Shown here piece by piece: positions 32,105-41,999 of a stretch of DNA of 64,000 nucleotides (position 1 is its first letter; every line of letters starts with the position of its first letter). The notes beneath the pieces are model-generated. The model was not told where the DNA came from, did no database searches, and was given only the letters and a program-made list of their open reading frames with translations. Origin of the DNA: JAICKN01 sp036489565 (GTDB taxonomy: Bacteria; Acidobacteriota; Terriglobia; Terriglobales; Acidobacteriaceae); NCBI GenBank assembly GCA_036489565.1, contig DASXFN010000033.1, positions 1-64,000 of the forward strand. The letters are read 5' to 3'. The position numbers were made by a program, and so were the translations under genes.

Positions 32105-34318
32105 CTAGATTTTCTGCAATCTTTGCACATCGTGGACGCCGGGAATTTTCTTGAGTCCCGCCAGGAGCTGTTCCAGATGCTTTAGGTCTTCGATTTCAAG
32201 CACGATATCAACGCTGGCGTGGCCATTTCCTGTTTGCGCGTCAATGTTGCGGATGTTGGTTTTTGAGTCGGTAACGACGGCAGTGATCTGCTTCAACATG
32301 CCAAAACGGTCATCACAGAATACCGTAAGTTTTACCGGATAAGAGCTGGGCGCATCGTCGCGCGACCACTCCACGTCAATGCGGCGCTCTGGCTCATACA
32401 TCAGATTTATGACGTTGGGGCAGTTCACCGAATGCACGGCAACGCCTTTGCCGCGCGTCACGTAGCCCACCACGGATTCTCCGCGAATGGGATTGCAGCA
32501 GCGGGCGCGGTAAACCAGCAGGTCGCCGTGGCCCTTTACACGGATGGCATTGTGATCGCCGCCGAAAACGCGCCTCACGACGCTTGAGAATCCCTTTTCA
32601 CCGCTGCCCGCCTGGTCAGTGGAATGATCCGGAGAACGGTCATTCACTGACGGGGCTACGCGTCCAAGCACCTGGCGGGCGGAGAATTTTCCGTAGCCGA
32701 TGCCTGCCATTAGATCTTCGGCGCGGCCCAGGCCGTAGTCGGAGGCGACGCGGTGCAAGTCGTCTTCCTTGATGTCCTTTAGAGGGACGCGATACTTGCG
32801 CGCTTCTTTTTCGATCAGCTTGCGGCCAATTTCGATGGCCCGCTCGCGTTGGTGGATATTGAGCCAATGCTTGATTTTGTTCCGCGCGCGAGATGATTTA
32901 ACGATGCTCAGCCAGTCGCGGCTGGGTTTGTGTCCCGCTTGCGTGACAATCTCCACGATGTCGCCGCTATGCAGGCGGTGACGCAGCGGGACCATGCGTC
33001 CGTTGACCTTCGCGCCAACGCAAGTGTGACCCACGTCGGTATGGATGGTGTAAGCAAAATCAATCGGCGTGGATTCACGCGGCAGTACCACGACTTTGCC
33101 TTTTGGCGTAAATGTATAAACTTCTTCCGGATAGAGATCGACCTTTAGCGTGGAGAGAAATTCGTTGGGATCGGAGACGTCGCGCTGCCACTCGACGACC
33201 TGGCGCAACCATGCGAGCCGTTGTTCGTCCTGCGCCGAGACTGGGCCGTCCTTATATTTCCAGTGCGCGGCGATGCCTTCTTCGGCGATCTTGTGCATCT
33301 CTTCGGTGCGGATTTGTATCTCGACCGGAGTGCCGTCTTCGGTAATCACCGAGGTGTGCAGCGACTGGTAAAAATTGGGCCGCGGCATGGCGATGAAATC
33401 TTTAATGCGCCCGGGCACCGGACGCCACACGTTGTGAACAATGCCCAGCACCGCGTAACAGTCCTGCACCGATTGCGTGATGACGCGCATGGCAAAGAGG
33501 TCGTAAACCTGGTCCACGCTGATGCGCTGCTTTACCAATTTTTTATGGATGCTGTACACGCGCTTGATGCGGTGCTCCACGCGGGCCATGATGCCGGCTT
33601 CCTTTAATTTCTCGCGCACGGCCTGTTCTACTCGAACAAGAAAGCTCTCGCCTTTTTTGCGGCGCGCATCTACTGCTTCACGCACCTGCTGATAGGTTTC
33701 CGGCTCGAGATAGCGGAAACCTAAATCCTCGAGTTCGCCGCGAATTTTACCCATTCCCAGGCGGTGCGCAATGGGAGCGTAAATTTCCAGTGTCTCCTTC
33801 GCTATTTTCTGGCGGCGATCTTCGGGGAGATGTTCGAGCGTGCGCATGTTATGCAGGCGGTCGGCGAGTTTAATGAGGACGACGCGGATGTCGTCCACCA
33901 TGGCCAGCATCATCTTGCGTAGGTTCTCGGCCTGCTGCTCTTCGCGCGTGGCGAAATCAATCTGGCTGATTTTGGTGACGCCTTCGACAATGTGCGCGGC
34001 CTGCTCGCCGAATTCCTTGCGAATGTCCACAATCGTGACCGAGGTATCTTCCACGGAATCGTGGAGTAGTCCCGCCGCCACCGCGACCGGATCCATTTTC
34101 ATCTCCGCGAGTACAAGGGCAACTTCGAGCGGATGAACCAGGAAGGGCTCTCCTGAGGCGCGCGTTTGTCCGGAATGATATTTTTGCGAATATTCGTAGG
34201 CTTTTTTGATGATTGCAAGATCGTCGTTGGGACGGTTCTCCTGCATCCGGTTCATGAGTTCACGGAATTTTGTGACGTGAAGGGTAGTGGTCGCGATTTG
34301 TTCGCGCAAGGTAGCCAT
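32105..34318 (-). CDS. rel: Bifunctional (p)ppGpp synthetase/hydrolase, RelA/SpoT family
   Basis: A 737-residue protein with the long Rel layout. HD hydrolase domain: LLHDSVEDT (about residues 85-93) and KLADRLHNMRTL. Synthetase domain: RIKRVYSIHKKL (about 248-259) and YDLFAMRVIT. TGS domain from about 395 (VVLPRESTPIDFAYTIHTDVGH). The C-terminal ACT domain ends near 735. Both catalytic centres look intact, so it should make and degrade the alarmone. It is divergent from the TIGR01777 gene. No second synthetase is in the window. Confidence 0.94.
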   Translation of the reverse strand: MATLREQIATTTLHVTKFRELMNRMQENRPNDDLAIIKKAYEYSQKYHSGQTRASGEPFLVHPLEVALVLAEMKMDPVAVAAGLLHDSVEDTSVTIVDIRKEFGEQAAHIVEGVTKISQIDFATREEQQAENLRKMMLAMVDDIRVVLIKLADRLHNMRTLEHLPEDRRQKIAKETLEIYAPIAHRLGMGKIRGELEDLGFRYLEPETYQQVREAVDARRKKGESFLVRVEQAVREKLKEAGIMARVEHRIKRVYSIHKKLVKQRISVDQVYDLFAMRVITQSVQDCYAVLGIVHNVWRPVPGRIKDFIAMPRPNFYQSLHTSVITEDGTPVEIQIRTEEMHKIAEEGIAAHWKYKDGPVSAQDEQRLAWLRQVVEWQRDVSDPNEFLSTLKVDLYPEEVYTFTPKGKVVVLPRESTPIDFAYTIHTDVGHTCVGAKVNGRMVPLRHRLHSGDIVEIVTQAGHKPSRDWLSIVKSSRARNKIKHWLNIHQRERAIEIGRKLIEKEARKYRVPLKDIKEDDLHRVASDYGLGRAEDLMAGIGYGKFSARQVLGRVAPSVNDRSPDHSTDQAGSGEKGFSSVVRRVFGGDHNAIRVKGHGDLLVYRARCCNPIRGESVVGYVTRGKGVAVHSVNCPNVINLMYEPERRIDVEWSRDDAPSSYPVKLTVFCDDRFGMLKQITAVVTDSKTNIRNIDAQTGNGHASVDIVLEIEDLKHLEQLLAGLKKIPGVHDVQRLQKI

Positions 34319-34433
34319 GTCGCGTAAACGCCGCGTAAATTGCAGCGATCAGGATGCTTTGACTTGATTATACCTGCGCGGAGCGAGCAGCTAAACCGCC
34401 CGCTGATACCATCAAAACACTGAATTCAAAGTT

Positions 34434-35336
34434 ATGGACCAGCGGAAAATACTCATTAGCGGGGCTTCCGGTTTGATTGGCACGGCGGTCGGGACTTCGC
34501 TGGCGGCGGATGGCTGCGAGATTAGCCGCTTGGTCCGTGGAAAAGCCGTGCGCAAAGGCGACGTTCCCTGGAATCCTGCGCAGCCGATTGCGCCTGAAAA
34601 GGTCTCCGGTTTTGATGTGGTTATTCATCTTGCGGGCGAAGGGGTGTTTGGGGTTTGGACGCGCGAAAAGAAACGGCGCATCCACGACAGCCGGATTTTT
34701 GGCACAAAAAATTTGGCGGAAGGGTTGGCCCGGGCAGCACAGAAGCCGAGGGTATTCATAAGTGCGTCAGCGATTGGATATTACGGTGATCGCGGAGATG
34801 AAGTTTTGCGGGAAGAGAGTTCCTCGGGCGCAGGATTTCTTGCCGAGGTTTGTCGCGAGTGGGAGGCGGCGACCATGCCAGCCATTGATCCTGGCATCCG
34901 GATCGTGAATCTCCGAACTGGGCACGTACTCAGTCCCGCAGGAGGGATATTGAAAAAAATGCTGCCTCCATTTCGCCTGGGGCTTGGTGGAAAAATTGGC
35001 GACGGCAAGCAATGGCAGAGCTGGATTCACATGGGCGATTGGCTGGGTGCGCTGCGCCACATCATGAATAACGATTCGCTGCGTGGCCCGGTCAACCTGG
35101 TGGGACCGAATCCGGTGACGAACGGGGAGTTCACAAAAACACTCGCAGGCGTGCTTTCACGCCCTGCGTTTTTTACGGTGCCGGGCTTAGCTTTGAAGGC
35201 TGCATTAGGTAAGGAAGCAGCCAATGAAATGTTGTTGTCGGGCCAAAGGGTAGAACCCGCCAAGCTGAAAGCAAGCGGATATCAATTTCAATTTCCGAAC
35301 CTGCACGTGGCATTGCGCGATCTTCTTAGGAAATAA
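34434..35336 (+). CDS. TIGR01777-family epimerase (YfcH-like)
   Basis: A 300-residue extended-SDR protein. ISGASGLIGTAVGTSL binds NAD(P), and FDVVIHLAGEGVFGVWTREKKRRI is the family hallmark. FISASAIGYYGDRGDE holds the catalytic Tyr region, and QWQSWIHMGDW follows. The C-terminal DUF1731 end is present (LLSGQRVEPAKLKASGYQF). The substrate is unknown; relatives associate with cell division and sugar-nucleotide chemistry. It converges on gltX with only six bases between stops. Confidence 0.9.
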   Translation: MDQRKILISGASGLIGTAVGTSLAADGCEISRLVRGKAVRKGDVPWNPAQPIAPEKVSGFDVVIHLAGEGVFGVWTREKKRRIHDSRIFGTKNLAEGLARAAQKPRVFISASAIGYYGDRGDEVLREESSSGAGFLAEVCREWEAATMPAIDPGIRIVNLRTGHVLSPAGGILKKMLPPFRLGLGGKIGDGKQWQSWIHMGDWLGALRHIMNNDSLRGPVNLVGPNPVTNGEFTKTLAGVLSRPAFFTVPGLALKAALGKEAANEMLLSGQRVEPAKLKASGYQFQFPNLHVALRDLLRK

Positions 35337-35342
35337 AAACTA

Positions 35343-36899
35343 TTATTTCGCGCGGGCCTTGCCAAACGCTTCCACTCTCTCGCGCACGTTGAGCACGTGC
35401 GTTGGCATATCCAAATGACTACCTTCCTCAAGGATGGGAACCAGTTTGTCGAACGCGGGGCCGGAGTGTGATCCCATGATGACGATCCGTATGGGATGAA
35501 AAAGTTCTTTGCCCTTTACGCCAGTTTCCGCCTTCACTTCACTTACGATTTTGTTGAACTGCTCAGGGGTGAGTTTTCCCTCGCGCGCTTGCTCGTCTTC
35601 CAGAATTTTGACGGTGAACCTTGCCAGCACCGCGTCGGTGTGGGGCCACGCCAACGCTTCAGCATTGTCCGGCGAATGAATTGCGGCCTTGGCATCGTAA
35701 TCAAGAATGGGTTTGGCGCGATCAGGAAGCTGCTCCAGGCGGTCAACATACGGAGAAAGAAGCCGGGTAATGCTGCCAAACCAGTTGATGATGGTAGGGG
35801 GCCAGAAATAATCCGGTGCCGAAGTCTCATCCGGCTTCACCAGATCGGGAGCAATCTCGCGGCTGAAGTACCAGAGAGCCAGCTTCTCAATGCGCTCCGG
35901 CGAGGCTTCTTTGATGTAATGCCGGTTCAGCCAATACAGCTTCTCCATGTCGAAAACCGCAGGAGAAGGCGTGACGCGCTTCAGCGAAAACTCTTTGATC
36001 AATTCCTGCGCGCTGAAAATTTCGCGCGTGCCGCCGGTCGGCGCCCATCCGAGCAGCGCCAGATAATTCATCAGCGCCTCCGGCAGTACACCCATCTCGC
36101 GGAAGTTAGCAATGGAAGTCGCACCGTGACGTTTGGACAGCCTTTCACGATCCGCGCCAAGAATGGTGGAAAGATGCGCGAATTCCGGCACCGGCCAGCC
36201 AAGCGCCTCGTAGAGCGCAACTTGTTTGGGGGTATTCGAGAGATGATCGTCGCCGCGGATGACATGCGTGATCTTCATCAGCGCGTCGTCAATGACTACC
36301 ACGTAGTTGTAAACCGGCATCCCGCTGGAGCGAACAATCACGGGATCGCTGACGACCTCATTGGAAAACTCTACGTCTCCGCGGACGATGTCATGAAAGC
36401 GGATGGGGCGCTCGGGGATTTTGAGCCGGACCGCGCACGTTTCGCCGTTGCTGCGACGCTTTTTCGCTTCTTCCGGATCAAGGCGGCGGCATTTTCCTGA
36501 ATAGATTGCCTGCCCCTTTTCGGCAGCCGCGCTCTCGCGCTCCTTCTGCAACTCTTCCTCGCTACAAAAACATAAATACGCTTTGCCTTCGCTCAACAGG
36601 CGCTCGGCGTGTTCGCGGTAAATCTCCAGGCGGTCCGACTGGCGGTAGGGGCCGTACTCGCCGCCTGTGTCGGGCCCTTCATCCCAATCGAGGCCCAACC
36701 ATTTGAGGTCCGCCATCAACATGCCCTCGAAGCGGGCTTCGCTGCGCTCTAAGTCGGTGTCTTCAATGCGAAGGACCATCGTGCCGCCGTTCTGGCGGGC
36801 GAAGAGCCAGTTAAAGAGCGCGGTTCGGACATTGCCAACGTGCAGATGTCCGGTTGGAGATGGAGCGAAACGTACGCGAACAGGAGAGTTTAGGGCCAC
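35343..36899 (-). CDS. gltX: Glutamyl-tRNA synthetase
   Basis: A 518-residue class I synthetase. PSPTGHLHVGNVRTALFNW (about 13-31) is the HIGH motif and LGADRERLSKRHGAT (about 246-260) the KMSKS motif. The C-terminal anticodon-binding helical domain runs from about 330. It charges tRNA-Glu, or both tRNA-Glu and tRNA-Gln if an amidotransferase is used. The frame starts with GTG and has a TAACAT box five bases upstream, without a Shine-Dalgarno sequence. Confidence 0.95.
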   Translation of the reverse strand: MALNSPVRVRFAPSPTGHLHVGNVRTALFNWLFARQNGGTMVLRIEDTDLERSEARFEGMLMADLKWLGLDWDEGPDTGGEYGPYRQSDRLEIYREHAERLLSEGKAYLCFCSEEELQKERESAAAEKGQAIYSGKCRRLDPEEAKKRRSNGETCAVRLKIPERPIRFHDIVRGDVEFSNEVVSDPVIVRSSGMPVYNYVVVIDDALMKITHVIRGDDHLSNTPKQVALYEALGWPVPEFAHLSTILGADRERLSKRHGATSIANFREMGVLPEALMNYLALLGWAPTGGTREIFSAQELIKEFSLKRVTPSPAVFDMEKLYWLNRHYIKEASPERIEKLALWYFSREIAPDLVKPDETSAPDYFWPPTIINWFGSITRLLSPYVDRLEQLPDRAKPILDYDAKAAIHSPDNAEALAWPHTDAVLARFTVKILEDEQAREGKLTPEQFNKIVSEVKAETGVKGKELFHPIRIVIMGSHSGPAFDKLVPILEEGSHLDMPTHVLNVRERVEAFGKARAK

Positions 36900-36950
36900 A
36901 AATTATGTTACCAGAGCATGGCGGGGAGCTCTTTCGGAGTGTGGAGACGA

Positions 36951-37012
36951 TAGGGATGCTTCGACTCGCGAGAGCTGCGCTGCGCTTGCTCTTGCTTCGC
37001 TCAGCATGACAT
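36951..37012. repeat. Dispersed repeat, GGGATGCTTCGACT...GCTCAGCATGACA type
   Basis: A short copy of the repeat at 31975-32067, with near-identical ends. It lies between the gltX start and the RDD gene. Confidence 0.6.
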
Positions 37013-37042
37013 TAGTTTTGGATTGGTTTTGCTTTAGTTGGT

Positions 37043-38200
37043 CTAGCTCTGAGTTGGTTTTTCGGGGGCGGATTTTGGCGCTAAATGGGTCCTGGTGATG
37101 CGATCGTGCCAGCAAAGCTGATCTTCGTCCAGGAAGCACCATAGGTATCCCAGGCCGATTGATACGGCTGAGAGGACGGAGCTGAGAACTCGCCATCGCC
37201 GGAGGTGTCGCGAGGCATCGGCGCCGTCAAAGCGCGCCAGCCGCAGTCCTGCGATCCGCAGCCCCGGAGTGTTGCCGCTGTAGACCAGGAATGAATATTG
37301 ATAGGCCACCCAGAAAGCGCTGGCCAGCACCGCCGCGACGCCAATCCATTGCGATAACGGCAAGGTTGGGGTGGTTAGGCGGAAAAATACATATCCGAAC
37401 ACTCCGAGTGAGGCCAACACAATGACCACGTCAATGATTGCGGCGGCCAGACGACGACTAAGAGAAGACGATTGCAAAGGAATCTCGAAGCCCGGGCGAC
37501 GCTCCTGCGGGCGCTCTTCGACTTGCTCAATTAATATTCCGCCCAGCGCGGGCGGAGTAGGCGCAATCTCGGGCGCTTCCAGAATGCGCAACCGGTCGAG
37601 CACGGGTTCAGCGAGCTCGTCCACGTGGCTGGGCCGCTCCGCGGTAAAGCGGGGGAACTCGATGAGATTGCTTATGTAATCCGGATCGTCTTCGACTGCA
37701 GGTGACGCTGCAACCGGCGGCAATGCTTCCTGAATCAGCTCTACATGGCGTTCGAGGGCAACGGCCTGTCGCACGACCGGCTCTGACGGCCGAACCGGAG
37801 TCCAGGCGGGGAGGCTTGATTCAAATTTCAGTTGCAGCGACGGATAGCGAGGTTCACGAGGGCTCTTGCGGCGGTACTTGCTTACGCGTTCGGCGACTTC
37901 TTTTCGCCATGAGGAGGCATCCGCGCCGTTAACTTGTTTTGCGGAATCCTCACTCGCCTCTTCGGTTATCGTGGAGGAGGGTGCAGCGGCAACTTCCGGG
38001 GAAAGGGAAGCAGCGTGAACAACAATGCCAGGTTCTTCGAGGGGTTTCCCATCTCCCTCAGGAACAAACCGGTCCGCTTCTTGCCGCAGCGGTGCGTTTA
38101 GGCTTGCGGCAAATTGCTGCTCGCTGGCATCGAACGGTTCAGGGTCCACGAATTCGGCTTCGTGTGAATTCTTGTAGTCAGGTTGGGAATTGTGATTCAT
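37043..38200 (-). CDS. RDD-family membrane protein with long N-terminal extension
   Basis: A 385-residue protein. Residues 1-240 are soluble, rich in Glu, Pro, Ser and Ala, and mostly disordered. An RDD domain follows: SSLSRRLAAAIIDVVIVL (first helix, with the Arg and Asp that name the family), a second helix near 290, NTPGLRIAGLRL, and a third helix with LGYLWCFLDEDQLCWHD. The function is uncertain; some RDD proteins transport Na+ or act in envelope stress. It is divergent from lptD, with only about 150-200 bases between them. Confidence 0.82.
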   Translation of the reverse strand: MNHNSQPDYKNSHEAEFVDPEPFDASEQQFAASLNAPLRQEADRFVPEGDGKPLEEPGIVVHAASLSPEVAAAPSSTITEEASEDSAKQVNGADASSWRKEVAERVSKYRRKSPREPRYPSLQLKFESSLPAWTPVRPSEPVVRQAVALERHVELIQEALPPVAASPAVEDDPDYISNLIEFPRFTAERPSHVDELAEPVLDRLRILEAPEIAPTPPALGGILIEQVEERPQERRPGFEIPLQSSSLSRRLAAAIIDVVIVLASLGVFGYVFFRLTTPTLPLSQWIGVAAVLASAFWVAYQYSFLVYSGNTPGLRIAGLRLARFDGADASRHLRRWRVLSSVLSAVSIGLGYLWCFLDEDQLCWHDRITRTHLAPKSAPEKPTQS

Positions 38201-38398
38201 GAGGACGGATTACCTAAATGTATACCCGCAGCCGGTGGACGCACATATTAGAAAACTACGCGAGGCGAAAAAACTGAAGCACGTGTATCTAAAGTATCAA
38301 GTGCCCCCGCAAATATCTGCTCCGTCTTTGCCTCTTGGGCTGGCGGCATGTTAACGTCAGCCTGCCTCCCCGCATTGCGGAGGTTCCGTGCGTCCGCG

Positions 38399-40819
38399 AT
38401 GAATTCCCGCGCACAACTTCTTTTTACCGCCCCGGCCGTTGCCTGCATTCTGCTGCTCGTTTCATTTTTGTGCATTCCTCATGCGCTGGCGCAGGCCATT
38501 CCTGATATTTCCGAGGCGATCACCACCACGCGCAATGACGATGTTTCCATTCAGGCCCTTTCCCAGGAAAAGCAGGGAACTACTTACAAGCTGAGGGGGA
38601 ATGTGGAGATCCATTACGGAGTTTTTATCCTTCACGCCGACGAGGTCACTTACGACTCCGACACTAAACAGTCCCATGCAATCGGCCATCTGGTGCTCGA
38701 GGGCGGCCCGGCGGACGAGCATATCGAAGCCACGGAAGGGACCTACAATTTCGGCACCGAGGTAGGGAGATTCGAGCATGTGCACGGGACCGTGGGCATG
38801 CATTTGCACAGTAAGAGAACGGTCCTGACTTCTTCGAATCCATTTGTCTTCAGCGGCAAAGTCGTGGAGCAAACTGGCCCCGGCCACTACCTAGTGCATA
38901 ACGGTATGATCACCACTTGCGAGCTGCCGCACCCCAAATGGCAATTCAACGCGGGCAAAATCATTGTGGACGCCGGCAGCAACGCGACCATCTACAACTC
39001 GGTCTTCCGGATTCAGGGCATCCCGGTTTTGTATTTGCCTTTCGCCACTCATCCAATTGATCGCCAGACGCGGCAGTCGGGATTTTTGCTGCCCAACATT
39101 GGGCATTCTTCCATCAAAGGCACCATCCTGGGAGATTCGTTCTACTGGGCCATCAATCACTGGATGGACGCTACGCTCGGAGTTGATTATTACTCGCAGC
39201 GAGGATGGGCGCCGCTTGGCGAATTCCGTGCCCGCCCCACGGAACACTCGTTCGTGGACCTCAACGTATTTTCCGTGCTTGACCGCAAGAGCAATAGCGG
39301 GGCCGACGTTACTCTGAACGCCGAAGATGATTTCAGCCCAGATTTTCGCGCGGTCGTCAAAGCCGAATATCTCAGTTCCTACGCCTTCCGGCTTACTTTT
39401 TATGACCTGTTCGCGCAAGCTGCCAATTCAGAGGTGATATCACGGGGCTTTGTTTCCAAAAATACCGACGGCTTTTCTTTCAATGCCGGGCTCGAACAAT
39501 ACCGGAACTTTGAAAGCAGCACGGACTCAACCCAGGTTTCCATTCTCCATGCCCCGAGTCTCGACGTGACAACCGCCGACCGGCAACTGGGCCATACGCC
39601 GTTCTATTGGAATTTTGATGCCGCGGCGGATGGTCTCTCACGCAGCGAACCCACATTCAGCACCGCTCCGCTCCTGGGACGGTTCGATCTCAGCCCCACC
39701 CTCACCCTTCCTACCATGCTGCACGGTTGGTCCTTCGTACCATCGTTGTCGCTGCGGGACACCGTGTACACGCAGGAACTCCTGCCCTCCCAGACCGGCA
39801 GCACGGTCGGCACTGCCAGCAGCCATGCCATAAATCGCAAAGCTCTGGAAGGCTCCGTGGAAGTGCTTCCTCCGGCGATGGAGCGAGTTTTTGACAAGAC
39901 CTGGCTGGATCGAAAGTGGAAGCATGTAATCGAACCTCGTGTCACTTACCATTACCTGACCGGGGTCAACAACTTTTCCAACATCCTGCGGTTTGATGAT
40001 CGTGACATTCTGAGTGATACGAACGAAGTGGAGTATGGACTGGTGAACCGCCTCTATTCGAAGCGCATGTCTCCGGCGAAAGAGAACTGCAAGGCGCAGG
40101 AGTTCCATCCTTCGTTCATGGCGACCGAATCTCAGCAAAGCCATATTCCATGGGAGCGCGCGGCGGAAGAGAACTCATGCGCAACCGAACCGGCCGTCCG
40201 CGAAGTCGTAACCTGGGAGCTGAAGCAGAAATATTTTCTTGATCCGACATTCGGAGGCGCGCTGGTTCCCGGACAACGAAATGTGTTGACCACTACTGCG
40301 GACCTGACGGGAATTGCCTTCTTAACCAGTGGTCGCCATCTTTCCCCGCTGGTCTCTTTGCTTCGCGTCCAGACGACTTCGAACACCGACGTTGACTGGG
40401 AGCTGGATTACGATTTCACTTCAAGCAAAATCAATGCCAGCACGGCACTCGTAAATTACCACTTCGGACAATTCACGGTCGGCGGCGGCGAAGCCTTAAT
40501 GCAGGTCCCGGCGGCGATTCTGAAGCCTACCGTGCCGCAGTTACCGAGTTTCGACCAATTCCGCCTGCTCATGGGCTACGGGAATGCAGGGAAGCGCGGC
40601 TTCAGCGGGGCCGCCAGCGTGGGCTACGACGTGAATGTGAATTCTTTGCAATATTCATCCCTGCAGGCGGCTTACAACTGGGATTGCTGCGGCTTGAACG
40701 TGGAGTACCGGCGCTTTCAACTCGGCTCCGTGCCCAATGAAAACCAGTACCGATTCTCTTTTGTGCTCACCAACCTGGGCGGCTTTGGCAATTTAAAGCG
40801 GCAAGAGCGCTTATTCTGA
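38399..40819 (+). CDS. lptD: LPS-assembly protein LptD (OstA/Imp)
   Basis: An 806-residue outer membrane protein. A signal peptide ends at HALAQA. The OstA-like beta-jellyroll N-domain (about 50-170) starts VSIQALSQEKQGTTYKLRG. VLYLPFATHPID (about 219-230) leads to the beta-barrel, which ends near the C-terminus. Cys residues at ITTCELPHP and the paired Cys of NWDCCGLN parallel the disulfide-forming positions of E. coli LptD. It inserts LPS into the outer leaflet. ATG at 38348 is an alternative start; 38399 gives a cleaner signal. It lies next to DsbA-like and SurA-like genes. Confidence 0.9.
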   Translation: MNSRAQLLFTAPAVACILLLVSFLCIPHALAQAIPDISEAITTTRNDDVSIQALSQEKQGTTYKLRGNVEIHYGVFILHADEVTYDSDTKQSHAIGHLVLEGGPADEHIEATEGTYNFGTEVGRFEHVHGTVGMHLHSKRTVLTSSNPFVFSGKVVEQTGPGHYLVHNGMITTCELPHPKWQFNAGKIIVDAGSNATIYNSVFRIQGIPVLYLPFATHPIDRQTRQSGFLLPNIGHSSIKGTILGDSFYWAINHWMDATLGVDYYSQRGWAPLGEFRARPTEHSFVDLNVFSVLDRKSNSGADVTLNAEDDFSPDFRAVVKAEYLSSYAFRLTFYDLFAQAANSEVISRGFVSKNTDGFSFNAGLEQYRNFESSTDSTQVSILHAPSLDVTTADRQLGHTPFYWNFDAAADGLSRSEPTFSTAPLLGRFDLSPTLTLPTMLHGWSFVPSLSLRDTVYTQELLPSQTGSTVGTASSHAINRKALEGSVEVLPPAMERVFDKTWLDRKWKHVIEPRVTYHYLTGVNNFSNILRFDDRDILSDTNEVEYGLVNRLYSKRMSPAKENCKAQEFHPSFMATESQQSHIPWERAAEENSCATEPAVREVVTWELKQKYFLDPTFGGALVPGQRNVLTTTADLTGIAFLTSGRHLSPLVSLLRVQTTSNTDVDWELDYDFTSSKINASTALVNYHFGQFTVGGGEALMQVPAAILKPTVPQLPSFDQFRLLMGYGNAGKRGFSGAASVGYDVNVNSLQYSSLQAAYNWDCCGLNVEYRRFQLGSVPNENQYRFSFVLTNLGGFGNLKRQERLF

Positions 40820-40918
40820 AACCCGTTTCGCACGCTGGGAACACGGGCAGTGGTGCAATCCGAATAAACCGCACCGAAACCCGCCCCGCGCGCTGACTCG
40901 CCTATTGTCTATGAGATA

Positions 40919-41878
40919 ATGCTTGCAATATCTCCTATGCACAGGCGGTTCCTGGTGGCGTTTTTACGGAATTCTTTCCTCATATTTTTGCTGGTCTGTT
41001 TGGGATGTTCGGCGCAGTCGGTCTCGCCGAATTTGTCTCGCGTTATTGAAAAACAGGTGCGCGCTTTTTACGAGGTTGCTCCCGACGTAAAAGTCTCTAT
41101 TGGGTCGCTTAAACCCAGCGAATTTACCGGTTATGACACGGTGACTGTCACTCTAGCGAACGGGACACAGCAAAAGGATTATGACTTTTTGGTCTCCAAA
41201 GATCAAAAAACCCTGATTCGCATGACCAAGCTAGACCTGACCAAAGACCCCTATGCCGAGGTCATGAAAAAAATTGACCTGAATGGCCGGCCGGTTCGCG
41301 GCGACAAGAACGCCAAAGTCATTGCCGTTAATTTCGACGACTTCGAATGCCCATTTTGCTCCCGCATGCACCAGACGATTTTTCCTGAGTTGCTCAAGGA
41401 ATACGGGGACCGCGTGGCGTTTGTTTATAAAGATTACCCGCTCACCGAAATCCATCCATGGGCAATCCACGCCGCCGTGGACGCGAATTGCCTGGGGGCG
41501 CAGAACAATGACGCGTATTGGGGATTTGCCGACTATATTCATTCCAATCAGCAGGAAATCAATGGACAGCATGGCCAGGATGCGCAGTTCGCAGCGCTTG
41601 ATAAACTGACTCTTCTTCAGGGACAGAAGCATGATGTGGATGTAGCGAAGTTGCAGTCCTGCGTGAAGGCGCAGGACGAGACAGCGGTCAAAGCATCAGT
41701 GCAACAGGGTGATTCGGTAGGTGTGAATGCAACGCCGACCTTTTTCGTGAACGGGATGAAAACCCATGATGGGGCTTTGTCTTTGGAAGAAATGCGCGCG
41801 ATGCTGGACCAGGCCCTAAAAGAAGTGGGGGAGAATCCTCCTCCCGCGCATCCCGGCGGGGCCTCGGGCCCATCCTAG
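40919..41878 (+). CDS. DsbA-like thioredoxin-fold protein, exported
   Basis: A 319-residue protein. The signal has a possible lipobox (CLGC at about residues 27-30). A 90-residue N-terminal region (about 35-125) precedes a DsbA/DsbG-type domain whose active site is FECPFCSRMHQ, followed by VFVYKDYPL. The cis-Pro loop is NATPTFFVNG. It probably introduces or isomerises disulfides in the periplasm. It follows lptD by 99 bases on the same strand and may serve LptD, whose barrel needs disulfides. A Met at 40937 is an alternative start. Confidence 0.85.
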   Translation: MLAISPMHRRFLVAFLRNSFLIFLLVCLGCSAQSVSPNLSRVIEKQVRAFYEVAPDVKVSIGSLKPSEFTGYDTVTVTLANGTQQKDYDFLVSKDQKTLIRMTKLDLTKDPYAEVMKKIDLNGRPVRGDKNAKVIAVNFDDFECPFCSRMHQTIFPELLKEYGDRVAFVYKDYPLTEIHPWAIHAAVDANCLGAQNNDAYWGFADYIHSNQQEINGQHGQDAQFAALDKLTLLQGQKHDVDVAKLQSCVKAQDETAVKASVQQGDSVGVNATPTFFVNGMKTHDGALSLEEMRAMLDQALKEVGENPPPAHPGGASGPS

Positions 41879-41999
41879 TTGGTAGGGATCGTTGCGCAGG
41901 ATGTATTAAATAAATTTCAGCCATGGTTTGGAATTCACGCTCCAGCGCTGGCGCATTTCAAAAATTAAATTTACGCTGTACGTCATTCGGGGAGGCCGA

